This document shows positions 11,256 to 19,310 of a stretch of DNA of 64,000 nt, piece by piece. Within the stretch, counting starts at the first letter, position 1; each line of letters begins with the position of its first letter. This DNA comes from Avedoeria sp964651245 (GTDB lineage Bacteria; Chloroflexota; Anaerolineae; Epilineales; Epilineaceae), in the NCBI GenBank assembly GCA_964651245.1, contig CAZYVI010000002.1, forward strand, positions 181,689 to 245,688, written 5' to 3'. Made by a program: the position numbers and the translations under genes. Below the pieces are notes generated by a model. The model made no database searches, was not told the origin of the DNA, and was given only the letters and a program-made list of their open reading frames with translations.

Positions 11256-13714
11256 CGCGCCCGCCGCTGCCGCCGCCCGACCCGGCCCTGCCGCGCCTGG
11301 CCGCCGCGTTCGACGCCGACGTCCTGGCCGACGCCGTCGCCGGCGCGCTGGCGGCCGGCGGGACGGCGACCGGCCGGTTCCGCCCGACCTGGGTGCGCTA
11401 CAAGCCCGGCGCCAGCTGCATCGTGCGCGGCACCTTCGACGCGCCGGGCGGCGACTGGGCCACCGTGGCGATCTACGCCGGCGACCGCGCCGCCTGGGTC
11501 GGCCGGCCGGGCGGCCGCCTGTCGCGCCTGGCGCGGCGGGCCGACGCGCTGCACGGGCCGGCGGTGCGCGCGGCGGTGCTGCCACAGCTGGGCGCCCTCG
11601 TCCAGCGCGCGCCGCTGGATCGCAAGCTGCCGTGGCTCGTCGCGGCGACCCGTCCGGGCGCTTGGGCGGGCGTGCTCGGCGACGGTCAGGCCGCGGACGA
11701 CGACACGGTCGAGTGGATCCGTCACGTCCCCGAGCGCAAGGCGGTGCTTCGCCTTGCCCGGCCGGACGTCTTCATCAAGCTCAACGCGCGCCGGTCGCCG
11801 TCGGCGCTGGCGAGGTGGCACCGGGTGCTGGCGGCGCACGGCCTGCCGGTCGGGCGGATGTTGGGCTTCGACGACGCCCAGGGCTGGACGGCCGTGGCGG
11901 CGCTGCCGGGCCGGACGCTGCGCGCGCTGCGCGACGATGGCGACGGCGACCTCGAGGCCTGGGCGGCGGCGGCCACCGCGGCGGTCCAACGGCTGCACGC
12001 GCTGCCGGCGGCCTGCCGCGCCGCCAGCGGCCTGGCGCGCCGCACCGCGGCCTCCGAGGCCGCGACCGTCGTCGGCGCGGCGGCCTACCTCGACGGGCTG
12101 CGCGCCGGCGGCTTCGGCGCCGGCCGGCTGGCCGAGGCGGTGGCGGCCGGCCTGGCCGAGGCGCCGTGGCGCTGGCGTGTGCTGCACGGCGACTGGCACG
12201 ACCAGCAGGTCCTCGTCGGACCGGCCGGCGTCCAGCTCGTCGACTTCGACGACGCGGCGCTCGGCGAGCCGGCGCTCGACCTCGGCACCTTCGTGGCCCA
12301 TGTCGCGGCCGGGGACGCCGTGGCCCCGTTCGCGCCCCGGACGCCGCGCCATCCGGCCGCGCCGGGTGTCCGCGACGCCGTCCAGCGTGCCGTCGCCGCG
12401 CGCGACGCCACCGCCGCCGGCGCGTTGGCGCTGCACGAGGCGGCGGCGCTGCTGCGGCTGGCGGTCCACCCCTTCCGCCGGCTCGACCCGGCCTGGCCCG
12501 ACGCCGTCGCCGCCGTGCTGGCGGCCGCCGGCGCCCGCCTGGCCGACCACGCCGCCGTCCGGTGGTCGCCGGCGGCCCACCCGCCGTCCGCGAGCCTCGC
12601 GTCGCCGGCGGCCCACCCGCCGCCCGCGACACCCACGCCGACGGCAACGCCCGCGGCCCGCACGACCCCGACGCCCCCCTTCACCCGCAGCTTCCCTGCG
12701 CCGTCGACGGGTCGCGCCGGGCCGCCGCCCGTCCTCGACCCGGCGCTGCCGCGGTTGGCGGCGGCGCTCGAGCCCGAGCGCATCACCGCCGCGCTGGCCG
12801 CGGCGGGGCGTCCGGCGGCCCGCGTCGCGGCCGCGGCCGTGGCGCGGCACAAGCCGGGCCGTCGCTGCCTGGTGCGCTACGACGTCGTCGAGGCGGCGCC
12901 CGATCGCGGTCCCGGCGGGGATCGTGTCTACGGCAAGCTGTTCGCCAGCGGCCGCGGGCCGCGGGTGTGGGCGGCCCACGCCGCCGTCCACGCCGCCGTC
13001 GGCCCCGGCGGGCCGCGCGTGCCCGAGCCGCTCGGCTGGCTGGCCGATGTCGGCCTCGTCCTGCTGGGCGAAGTGCCGGGCGAGACCGTGACCGCGCGCC
13101 TCTGCGCCGGTGACGTCGCGCTGGCGGCGCGCATCGGCGCGGCGCTGGCCGCGCTGCACCGGGCGCCGGCGGCGCTCGAGCGCCGCCACGGGCCGGCCGA
13201 CGAGCTCGCGCCGCTGGCCGCGCGCGTGGCGCGCTTGGCGGCGGCCGATGCACGCCTGGGCGCGCGGGCGGCGACGGCCCTGGCGCGGCTCGACGCCAGC
13301 GCGCCGGGTCCACGCGCCTGGCGCGTCCGCCCGATCCACCGCGACCTGCACCCCGAACAGGTGCTCGTCGACGGCGCCGGGTGCATCGGCTTCGTCGACC
13401 TCGACGACGCATCGCTGGGCGAACCGGCCGTCGACGTCGGCAACTTCGCGGCCCACCTCGTCTGGCTGGCGGCGCTCCGCCCGGCCGCGGCGGCGCCGTT
13501 GCGCCGCGCCGCGCACGCCTTCCAGCGCGCCCATGCCGCCGGCGACCCCGGCCGCGACGCGGCGACGCTGCGGTGGTGCGAGGCCGCCGCGCTGCTGCGC
13601 CTGGCCGACGTCCACCTCGCCACCGGCGGCGTCCCGCTGGCCACCGCCCTGACGCGGGCCGCGGCGGCGCGGCTGGCCGACACCGTGGCGCGGGCCGGCG
13701 AGGGGAGCGCGTGA
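11252..13714 (+). CDS. Tandem two-domain aminoglycoside/choline-phosphotransferase-like (APH) protein
   Basis: This 820-residue protein carries two kinase-like APH domains in tandem. Domain 1 (about 10-440) has the catalytic-loop pattern HGDWHDQQVLV (Asp about 314) and the metal site VDFDDA. Domain 2 (about 490-815) has HRDLHPEQVLV (Asp about 698) and VDLDDA. Both retain the start pattern DPALPRLAAA and a YKPG/HKPG segment, so they look like an internal duplication. A Pro/Thr/Ala linker of about 60 residues joins them. Catalytic residues are kept in both halves, so both may be active. APH-fold kinases phosphorylate small molecules or sugars. The coupling by GTGA to an ABC exporter and glycosyltransferases suggests a glycan-related substrate; this is inference. 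Confidence 0.75.
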   Translation: MTRPPLPPPDPALPRLAAAFDADVLADAVAGALAAGGTATGRFRPTWVRYKPGASCIVRGTFDAPGGDWATVAIYAGDRAAWVGRPGGRLSRLARRADALHGPAVRAAVLPQLGALVQRAPLDRKLPWLVAATRPGAWAGVLGDGQAADDDTVEWIRHVPERKAVLRLARPDVFIKLNARRSPSALARWHRVLAAHGLPVGRMLGFDDAQGWTAVAALPGRTLRALRDDGDGDLEAWAAAATAAVQRLHALPAACRAASGLARRTAASEAATVVGAAAYLDGLRAGGFGAGRLAEAVAAGLAEAPWRWRVLHGDWHDQQVLVGPAGVQLVDFDDAALGEPALDLGTFVAHVAAGDAVAPFAPRTPRHPAAPGVRDAVQRAVAARDATAAGALALHEAAALLRLAVHPFRRLDPAWPDAVAAVLAAAGARLADHAAVRWSPAAHPPSASLASPAAHPPPATPTPTATPAARTTPTPPFTRSFPAPSTGRAGPPPVLDPALPRLAAALEPERITAALAAAGRPAARVAAAAVARHKPGRRCLVRYDVVEAAPDRGPGGDRVYGKLFASGRGPRVWAAHAAVHAAVGPGGPRVPEPLGWLADVGLVLLGEVPGETVTARLCAGDVALAARIGAALAALHRAPAALERRHGPADELAPLAARVARLAAADARLGARAATALARLDASAPGPRAWRVRPIHRDLHPEQVLVDGAGCIGFVDLDDASLGEPAVDVGNFAAHLVWLAALRPAAAAPLRRAAHAFQRAHAAGDPGRDAATLRWCEAAALLRLADVHLATGGVPLATALTRAAAARLADTVARAGEGSA

Positions 13715-13731
13715 GCCCGAGCGCGACGATC

Positions 13732-13761
13732 TTGACGCCGCCGCCGCCCCCCCCATATACT
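13732..13761 (+). promoter_or_regulatory. Strong sigma70-type promoter of the infC-rpmI-rplT operon
   Basis: TTGACG (13732-13737) and TATACT (13756-13761) are 18 bases apart, close to consensus. The transcript would carry a leader of about 150 bases before the infC start, long enough for the autoregulatory leader known for this operon in other bacteria. No specific leader family could be confirmed by eye. Confidence 0.75.
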
Positions 13762-13910
13762 TGAGGGCCGTTGCGTCCCCGCCGGCGTGGCCACACTGTG
13801 CGGGCGAGGCAACCGTTTTGTGTTCCCGATGTCCCATGCGGTCGGCAGGACTTCGACCGCCGGGTGTCGGGAGGGGAAGCGCTCCCCGGACGACGTTCTC
13901 CGAACACAGC

Positions 13911-13924
13911 GAGGTGCAGCAATC
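13911..13924 (+). promoter_or_regulatory. Ribosome site and ATC start codon of infC
   Basis: GAGGTG (13911-13916) is followed by five bases and then ATC (13922-13924), which opens directly into the IF3 N-terminal domain. In-frame ATG/GTG codons further upstream would add about 45 residues unlike IF3. Rare AUU/AUC/AUA starts are a known feature of infC and let IF3 control its own synthesis. Confidence 0.75.
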
Positions 13925-14674
13925 AGCAGAGGTCAACCGGAGCCGCCGCCACAGCTCAAGCAGCGGATCAACGAAGCCATCACGGCGTCGCATGTCCGCT
14001 TGGTGGGTCCAGCCGGAGAGCAGATCGGCGTCGTGCCGATCCGCGAGGCGTTGAACGCCGCGCGCGAGGCCGGACTGGACCTGGTCGAGGTCGCCGCGGG
14101 TGCCGACCCGCCGGTGTGCAAGATCCTCGACCACGGCAAGTGGCAGTACGTTCAGATGAAGAAGCAGCGCGAAGCGCGCAAGATGCAAAAGGTCGTCGAG
14201 ATCAAGGAGATCCGGCTGCGGCCGAAGACCCACGACCACGACACCGGCGTCAAGATCAAGCGCGCCATCAAGTTCCTCGAGGACGGGATGAAGGTCAAGG
14301 TGCGGATCCAGTTCCGCGGCCGCGAGATCACCCACCCCGAGATCGCGCTCGAGCTGCTGACCGAAGTCGCTGAACAGTTGGCGGTTGCCGGTGAGGTCGA
14401 ACAGCAACCCAGCCTCGAGGGCCGCTCGATGCTCATGGTCCTGGCGCCGCGGCGCGACCTGGGCAAGACCGACGGCCGGCCGGCGCGCACCGCGCCGGTG
14501 AAGCTCGTGGCGCCGGACATGCCGGAGCCCGAGCCGGCGCCGGCCCGTGGCGGCGCCGCGCGCAAGGGGGCCGCGGCCGGCACGCCGGTCGCGGCGGAGG
14601 CGCCGGCGGCGGAAGCGCCAGCGGCGGAGTCGCCGGCGGCGACCGGCGACGGCGGCGGGGCGGGCGGGGCATAG
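13922..14674 (+). CDS. infC: Translation initiation factor IF-3
   Basis: IF3 binds the 30S subunit, prevents premature 50S joining and discriminates against non-standard start codons. The N domain (RINEAITASHVRLVGPAGEQIGVV in shorter blocks), the DLVEVA and PPVCKILDHGKW motifs, the KIKRAIKFLEDGMKVKV linker region and the C domain with FRGREITHPE are all present. The core of about 180 residues is followed by a tail of about 65 residues rich in Ala, Pro and Glu that typical IF3 lacks. The start is taken as ATC on the strength of ribosome-site spacing and domain boundaries. It is first in the infC-rpmI-rplT operon. Confidence 0.95.
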   Translation: MSRGQPEPPPQLKQRINEAITASHVRLVGPAGEQIGVVPIREALNAAREAGLDLVEVAAGADPPVCKILDHGKWQYVQMKKQREARKMQKVVEIKEIRLRPKTHDHDTGVKIKRAIKFLEDGMKVKVRIQFRGREITHPEIALELLTEVAEQLAVAGEVEQQPSLEGRSMLMVLAPRRDLGKTDGRPARTAPVKLVAPDMPEPEPAPARGGAARKGAAAGTPVAAEAPAAEAPAAESPAATGDGGGAGGA

Positions 14675-14728
14675 CGTCGGTGGCGGCCGGGCGGTAGCGC
14701 TCGGCCGGGCGAACAGGTGATCGATCGC

Positions 14729-14760
14729 CACCACGCCGCCATCCAACGGGCGGCGTGGTG
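14729..14760 (+). promoter_or_regulatory. Perfect 12-bp hairpin upstream of rpmI
   Basis: CACCACGCCGCC (14729-14740) and GGCGGCGTGGTG (14749-14760) are exact inverted complements with an 8-base loop. TGTTTCC and the rpmI ribosome site follow at once. It could be an attenuator or processing site within the operon, or an r-protein control element; it is not a classical terminator because only three T follow. Confidence 0.6.
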
Positions 14761-14779
14761 TTTCCAGGAGGAGGGTCCG

Positions 14780-14989
14780 ATGCCCAAGATGAAGACGCAC
14801 AAGTCGACGAAGCGCCGCTTCAAGGTGACCGGCACCGGCAAGCTCATGCGCACCAAGATCGGCAAGAGCCACCTGCGGCGCAAGAAGCCGTCGCGGACGC
14901 GCCGGTTGTTCGACGAGTACTTGGTCGTCACCGACAAGGCGACCCTCAAGCGTGTTCGGCGCTTGGCGCCGATCCTCTGGAAGCGGTAG
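14780..14989 (+). CDS. rpmI: 50S ribosomal protein L35 (bL35)
   Basis: This basic protein of 69 residues starts PKMKTHKSTKRRFKVTGTGK, the bL35 signature, and contains KKPSRTRRLF. It is a structural component of the large ribosomal subunit. The ATG at 14780 has an AGGAGGAG site six to eight bases upstream; an in-frame GTG further up at 14717 is rejected because it would read through the hairpin. The L20 gene follows nine bases after the stop. Confidence 0.96.
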   Translation: MPKMKTHKSTKRRFKVTGTGKLMRTKIGKSHLRRKKPSRTRRLFDEYLVVTDKATLKRVRRLAPILWKR

Positions 14990-14998
14990 GAGCACAGC

Positions 14999-15640
14999 AT
15001 GGCCCGCGTCAAGGGAGGGACCCGAACGTCGCGCCGCCACCGCAAGATCTTGCGGCTGGCGCGCGGCTACCAGCAGGGGCGTCACCGGCTGTTCCGCCGC
15101 GCCAACGAGGCGGTCACCAAGGCGCTCGAGCACAGCTACCGCGATCGCCGCAACCGCAAGCGCGACTTCCGCAAGCTCTGGATCCAGCGCATCAACGCCG
15201 CGGCGCGCCTCTACGGCTACAGCTACAGTGCCTTCATTCACGGCCTCTCGAAGGCCGGGATCGACATGGATCGCAAGATGCTGGCCGACGTCGCCGCGCG
15301 CGACATCGCCGCGTTCGGCGCCATCGTCGACGCCGTCAAGGCGGCCGGCATCGCGCCGAACCACGTCCCGACCGCCATGACGGGCGAGCCGGCGCCGGTC
15401 ACGCCGCAGAAGCACAAGCCGCCCAAGGCGCCGCGCGTCGCACCGGTCGCGGCGGCGGTGGCGGCCGCCGTCGAGGCGCCGGCCGCGGTCGAGGCCGCGG
15501 TGGAGGCGTTCGCCGACGCCGAGGACGACAGCGGCTTCGAGCCGGCCGGCGAGGCCGTCGCGGCGGCGGACGAGGCCGACGCGTCGATGGCCACCGATGT
15601 CAGCGGCGAGGGCGACACCACCGCCGACGAGCCCAGCTAG
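14999..15640 (+). CDS. rplT: 50S ribosomal protein L20 (bL20) with long C-terminal extension
   Basis: Residues 1-118 are a standard bL20: ARVKGGTRTSRRHRKILRLA, then GYQQGRHRLFRRANEAV and AFIHGLSKAGIDMDRKMLADVA. L20 nucleates 50S assembly and, in several bacteria, represses its own operon by binding the mRNA. Here it is followed by a tail of about 90 residues made of Ala, Glu, Asp and Pro, so the 213-residue protein is nearly twice the usual length. The tail keeps the GC-rich codon pattern of a real reading frame and ends just before the next transcription unit. Confidence 0.95.
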   Translation: MARVKGGTRTSRRHRKILRLARGYQQGRHRLFRRANEAVTKALEHSYRDRRNRKRDFRKLWIQRINAAARLYGYSYSAFIHGLSKAGIDMDRKMLADVAARDIAAFGAIVDAVKAAGIAPNHVPTAMTGEPAPVTPQKHKPPKAPRVAPVAAAVAAAVEAPAAVEAAVEAFADAEDDSGFEPAGEAVAAADEADASMATDVSGEGDTTADEPS

Positions 15641-15711
15641 GGGACGGCGCCGGCCGCGTTCGATCCGCGTCGCGCGCGCGCCCCGACCGGGCCGCGGGAG
15701 GAGCCGGACCC

Positions 15712-16665
15712 ATGCGCATCGTCATCACCGGTGGCGCCGGCTTCGTCGGCTCGCACCTCGTCGACCGCTACCTGGCGGCCGGCGATGACGTCGTCGTCGT
15801 CGACAATCTGATCACCGGCTCGCGGCGCAACCTGGCCCACGCCGCCGACGCGCCGCGCCTGACGGTCGTCGAGCACGACGTGTCGCGCCCGCTGTCGATC
15901 GACGGACCGGTCGACGCGATCGCCCACCTGGCGTCGCCGGCCAGCCCGATCGACTTCCTGCGGCTGCCGATCCAGATCCTCAAGGTCAACAGCCTGGGCA
16001 CCTACCACATGCTGGGCATGGCCCGGGCCAAGGGCGCGCGGTTCCTGCTGGCGTCGACGAGCGAGATCTACGGCGACCCCGAGGTCCATCCCCAGACCGA
16101 GGACTACCACGGCAACGTCGACACGCTGGGTCCGCGCGGCGCCTATGACGAGGCCAAGCGCTTCGCCGAGGCGATCACGATGGCCTACCACCGGATGCAC
16201 GGCGTCGACGTCCGGATCGTGCGCATCTTCAACACCTACGGCCCGCGGATGCGCCTCGACGACGGCCGCGTGGTGCCGAACTTCGTGAGTCAGTCGCTGC
16301 GCGGCGAGCCGCTGACGGCGTTCGGCGACGGTGAGCAGACCCGCTCGTTCTGCTACGTCGACGACCTGGTGGACGGCATCGTGCGCCTCATGGCCAGCGA
16401 TGTCGTCGGGCCGGTCAACATCGGCAACCCGCTCGAGCTCTCGATCGTCGAGTTCGCCCGGCGGATCAACGCCCTGACCGGCAACCCCGCCGGCATCGCC
16501 CTCCAGCCGTTGCCGGCGGAGCGCACGGGCGATCCGTCGCGCCGCTGCCCCGACATCGCCCGCGCCACGTCGCTGCTGGGCTGGCAGCCGCGCGTCAGCC
16601 TCGACGACGGCCTGGCGCGCACCGTGGCCTGGTTCCGCGACGAGCTGCAGCGGGCCGGGGCGTAG
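15712..16665 (+). CDS. UDP-glucuronate decarboxylase-like NAD-dependent epimerase/dehydratase (UXS)
   Basis: This extended short-chain dehydrogenase of 317 residues has the NAD-binding GGAGFVGSH at residues 7-15 and the active-site pair Ser (TSEIYGDP) and YDEAK. The stretch HPQTEDYHGNVDTLGPRG followed by YDEAKRFAEAI is characteristic of UDP-glucuronate decarboxylases, which make UDP-xylose. A different sugar-nucleotide epimerase cannot be excluded. GGAGGAG precedes the ATG. It starts a second polysaccharide gene block; the O-antigen ligase begins one base after its stop. Confidence 0.85.
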   Translation: MRIVITGGAGFVGSHLVDRYLAAGDDVVVVDNLITGSRRNLAHAADAPRLTVVEHDVSRPLSIDGPVDAIAHLASPASPIDFLRLPIQILKVNSLGTYHMLGMARAKGARFLLASTSEIYGDPEVHPQTEDYHGNVDTLGPRGAYDEAKRFAEAITMAYHRMHGVDVRIVRIFNTYGPRMRLDDGRVVPNFVSQSLRGEPLTAFGDGEQTRSFCYVDDLVDGIVRLMASDVVGPVNIGNPLELSIVEFARRINALTGNPAGIALQPLPAERTGDPSRRCPDIARATSLLGWQPRVSLDDGLARTVAWFRDELQRAGA

Positions 16666-16666
16666 C

Positions 16667-18178
16667 GTGCGCCGGCCCGGCGCGCGCGCCGGTCGCGGCG
16701 TGGCGGCGGCGCTCGGCGTCGCGGCGCTGGCCGCCGGACTGGCCTGGGCGCCGTGGTCGGCCGTGGCCGTCGCAGCCGGCGCGGCCGCGCTGGCCGCCGC
16801 GGTCCGCTGGCCGGCGCTGGCCCTCGCCGCCGCCGTGGCGTGGGTGCCGTTCGGACCGCAGGCCGCGTTGCCGCTCGGACCGGCGCAGGCCACGCCGCCG
16901 TCGCCGCTCGTCGCGCTGGCGGGGGTCGGGGTGATGCTCGGCCACCTCGGCCTGCGGCGTCGGCCCAGCTTCGCCCCCGCGGTGCCGTGGCTCCTCGGGC
17001 TGGCGGCGCTGTGGTTGGCGGCGCTCGTCGCCAGCGCGCTCGACGCGCCGTCGGCGACCACGGCGGTCCTCGAGGTGGTGCGCTGGGGGGTGTTCGCGGC
17101 GGCGCTGGCCGTGGCGGGCACGCTCACCGGTCCGACCGGCCGCCGCCTGGCCTTCGTCGTGCTGGCCGCGCTGCTGTGCGCCGGGGCGGCCGAGGCCGTC
17201 GTCGGCAGCCGGATGGCGCTCGACGGGGTCGGGCCGCGGCCGTTCCAGTTGCCGGGCGGCCGGGCGCGGGCGTTCGGCAACTTCGGCCAGCCCAACCCCT
17301 TCGGCGGCTACATGAACCTGGTCTGGCCGCTGGCCGCGGCCGTCGTCGTCGAGCGCGCCTGGCCGCGCCGCCGGCGGCCGGATGGCCGCCGCGTCCGGCC
17401 GGCCGGCGCGACGTGGCCGCTCGTCGCCCTGGCGGGGGTGGCGGCGGCGGCGGCGCTGGCCGGGCTCGTCCTGTCGTGGTCGCGCGGCGCCTGGCTGGCG
17501 GCGGCGGCGGCGGCGGCGGCGATGACGGCGCTGCGCCTCGCCGCCGGCCTGCGCCCGCCGCGCGACGGCCTGGCGCTGCTCCTGCCGTACGCCGCCGTCA
17601 CCGCCGCGCTGGCGGCGATGGCGTTCGGCGTCGCGCCCGGCGTGCCGGCCGCCGTGGCCGCCCGGGCGGCCACGATCACCGGCGCCGCCGGCGCCGGCGC
17701 GGCCGGCCGCGACCTGGCCCACGCCGACATCACCGGCGCCAACTTCTCGACGATCGAGCGCCTGGCCCATTGGGACGCCGCGCTGCGGATGGCGGCCGAC
17801 CGCCCGTGGCTGGGCCAAGGGCCGGGGCACTACGCGCTGCGCTACGCCGACTACCGCCTGCCGCGCTGGCCGTACGACCTGGGGCACGCCCACAACGCCT
17901 ACCTCAACGCCTGGGCCGAGGTCGGCCTGCTGGGCCTGGCGGCGCAGGGCGCGCTGTTCGCGGCGGCGCTGGCGCTGGCGGCGCGCGCGGCCGTTGCGCC
18001 CCGCGGCGCGCTCGAGGGCGCGCTCGGCCTCGGCCTGGCCGGCAGCCTGGCGGCGACGGCGGTCCACAGCCTGTTCGATCTGCTGTGGGTGCACGACATG
18101 ACGGTCACCGTGGCGGTGCTCGTCGGCCTGACGCTGGCGGCGCGGACGTGGCCGGCCGCGCCGGAGGCTCCGGCGTGA
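16667..18178 (+). CDS. O-antigen ligase/polymerase family (Wzy_C) membrane protein
   Basis: This polytopic membrane protein of 503 residues has about eleven to twelve hydrophobic segments. The Wzy_C region has the family's acceptor loop with DLGHAHNAYLNAWAEVGLLG near residue 405, and an earlier SWSRGAWLAA block that carries the conserved Arg. Members join or polymerise lipid-linked glycans on the outer face of the membrane. The GTG start lies one base after the preceding epimerase stop; the stop overlaps the next GTG (GTGA). In a Chloroflexota-like cell without lipopolysaccharide it would act on an exopolysaccharide or glycoprotein glycan. Confidence 0.87.
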   Translation: MRRPGARAGRGVAAALGVAALAAGLAWAPWSAVAVAAGAAALAAAVRWPALALAAAVAWVPFGPQAALPLGPAQATPPSPLVALAGVGVMLGHLGLRRRPSFAPAVPWLLGLAALWLAALVASALDAPSATTAVLEVVRWGVFAAALAVAGTLTGPTGRRLAFVVLAALLCAGAAEAVVGSRMALDGVGPRPFQLPGGRARAFGNFGQPNPFGGYMNLVWPLAAAVVVERAWPRRRRPDGRRVRPAGATWPLVALAGVAAAAALAGLVLSWSRGAWLAAAAAAAAMTALRLAAGLRPPRDGLALLLPYAAVTAALAAMAFGVAPGVPAAVAARAATITGAAGAGAAGRDLAHADITGANFSTIERLAHWDAALRMAADRPWLGQGPGHYALRYADYRLPRWPYDLGHAHNAYLNAWAEVGLLGLAAQGALFAAALALAARAAVAPRGALEGALGLGLAGSLAATAVHSLFDLLWVHDMTVTVAVLVGLTLAARTWPAAPEAPA

Positions 18179-19296
18179 GCGGCGCCACCGCCCCGGGCGG
18201 CGACGCGGCGCCCGCCCGGCCGCCGTCGCTGTGGCGGCGGCTGGCCAGCCCGCGGACGCTGGCGTCGTTCGCCCTGGCCGGTGCGCTCGTGTGGTGGACG
18301 CTGGCGCGCCAGGACCGTGCCGAGCTGACCACCGCCGCATCGATGCTCCGCGCCGCCGAGCCGGCCTGGTTCATGGCCGCCCTGGCCGTCTACTACGCCA
18401 GCTTCCCGCTGCGGGCGCTGCGCTGGCGCATCCTGCTGGCCAACGCCGGCGAGCCGCGGTCGCACATCCCGCCGCTGCGCGACCTCGTCGAGATCATCTA
18501 CCTGTCGTGGTTCGTGAACACGCTGGTGCCGGCCAAGCTGGGCGATGTCTACCGCGGCTGGCTTTACGGCCGCGCCGCCCGCGACGCCGCCGCGGCCGCG
18601 CCGCCCGACGCGGGCCCGGCGGCCGGCGGCTGGTCGCGCGGCATGGGCACGATCGTCGCCGAGCGGGCGCTCGACCTCATCGTGCTTGTGGTGCTCATGG
18701 TGACGGCTGGGCTGCTGACGTACGGCGACGTCGTGGCCGCCAGCGCCGACGGCGGGCTGGCGGCGTGCTTCCGGCGCGGGCTGACCGGCGGCGACCTCGG
18801 CTGCGTCCTGGCCGAGCTGTTCGTGGCCGGCGGCGTCGGCATCGTCGGGCTCGTCGGCGGCCTCGTCGCCTTCGCCCGGTTCGGCGTCCACGTCGAGCGG
18901 CTCATCCCCAGCCGCTTCGCGCGCCTCGGCGCGGCCTACCAGACGTTCGCCCGCGGCCTGGTGCTGTCCTTCGGCCGCTTCGGGCCGCTGCTGGGGCTGA
19001 GCGCCGGGGCATGGATCTGCGAGGGCGCCGCCTTCTGGTGCGTCAGCCGAGCGCTGGACGTGGCGCTGCCGCTGCCGCTGGTGCTGTTCTTCAGCCTGCT
19101 GCAGGCGTTCCTGACCGCGATCCCGGCCACGCCCGGCGCGCTCGGCTTCGAGGGCATCCTCAAGGCCGCGATCGAGCTCAAGGGCTTCGCCGCCGGCCCG
19201 GCGATCGCCCTGACGGTCCTCTATCGGGCGATCAGCTACCTGAGCCTGCTCCTCGGCGGCCTGGTCGTCTTCACGCTGTCGCGCAAGACGCGCTAG
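18175..19296 (+). CDS. Flippase-like / lysylphosphatidylglycerol-synthase TM-region family (UPF0104) membrane protein
   Basis: The 373-residue protein has about seven to eight predicted helices. Family motifs are visible: ALRWRILLANAG, WFVNTLVPAKLGDVYRGWL, the ERALDLIVLV helix and TPGALGFEGIL near residue 325. The family is structurally the membrane domain of MprF-like proteins and is often found in glycan clusters, where a lipid-flipping role is proposed. The GTG start overlaps the previous stop. A glycosyltransferase follows 14 bases downstream. Confidence 0.85.
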   Translation: MSGATAPGGDAAPARPPSLWRRLASPRTLASFALAGALVWWTLARQDRAELTTAASMLRAAEPAWFMAALAVYYASFPLRALRWRILLANAGEPRSHIPPLRDLVEIIYLSWFVNTLVPAKLGDVYRGWLYGRAARDAAAAAPPDAGPAAGGWSRGMGTIVAERALDLIVLVVLMVTAGLLTYGDVVAASADGGLAACFRRGLTGGDLGCVLAELFVAGGVGIVGLVGGLVAFARFGVHVERLIPSRFARLGAAYQTFARGLVLSFGRFGPLLGLSAGAWICEGAAFWCVSRALDVALPLPLVLFFSLLQAFLTAIPATPGALGFEGILKAAIELKGFAAGPAIALTVLYRAISYLSLLLGGLVVFTLSRKTR

Positions 19297-19310
19297 CGCC
19301 GGCCCGGCCG

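Noticed and set aside
11060..15415. Open frame of 1451 codons on the minus strand
   Set aside because: It runs antisense through the APH-domain gene, infC, rpmI and rplT; long antisense frames arise from the very high GC content.
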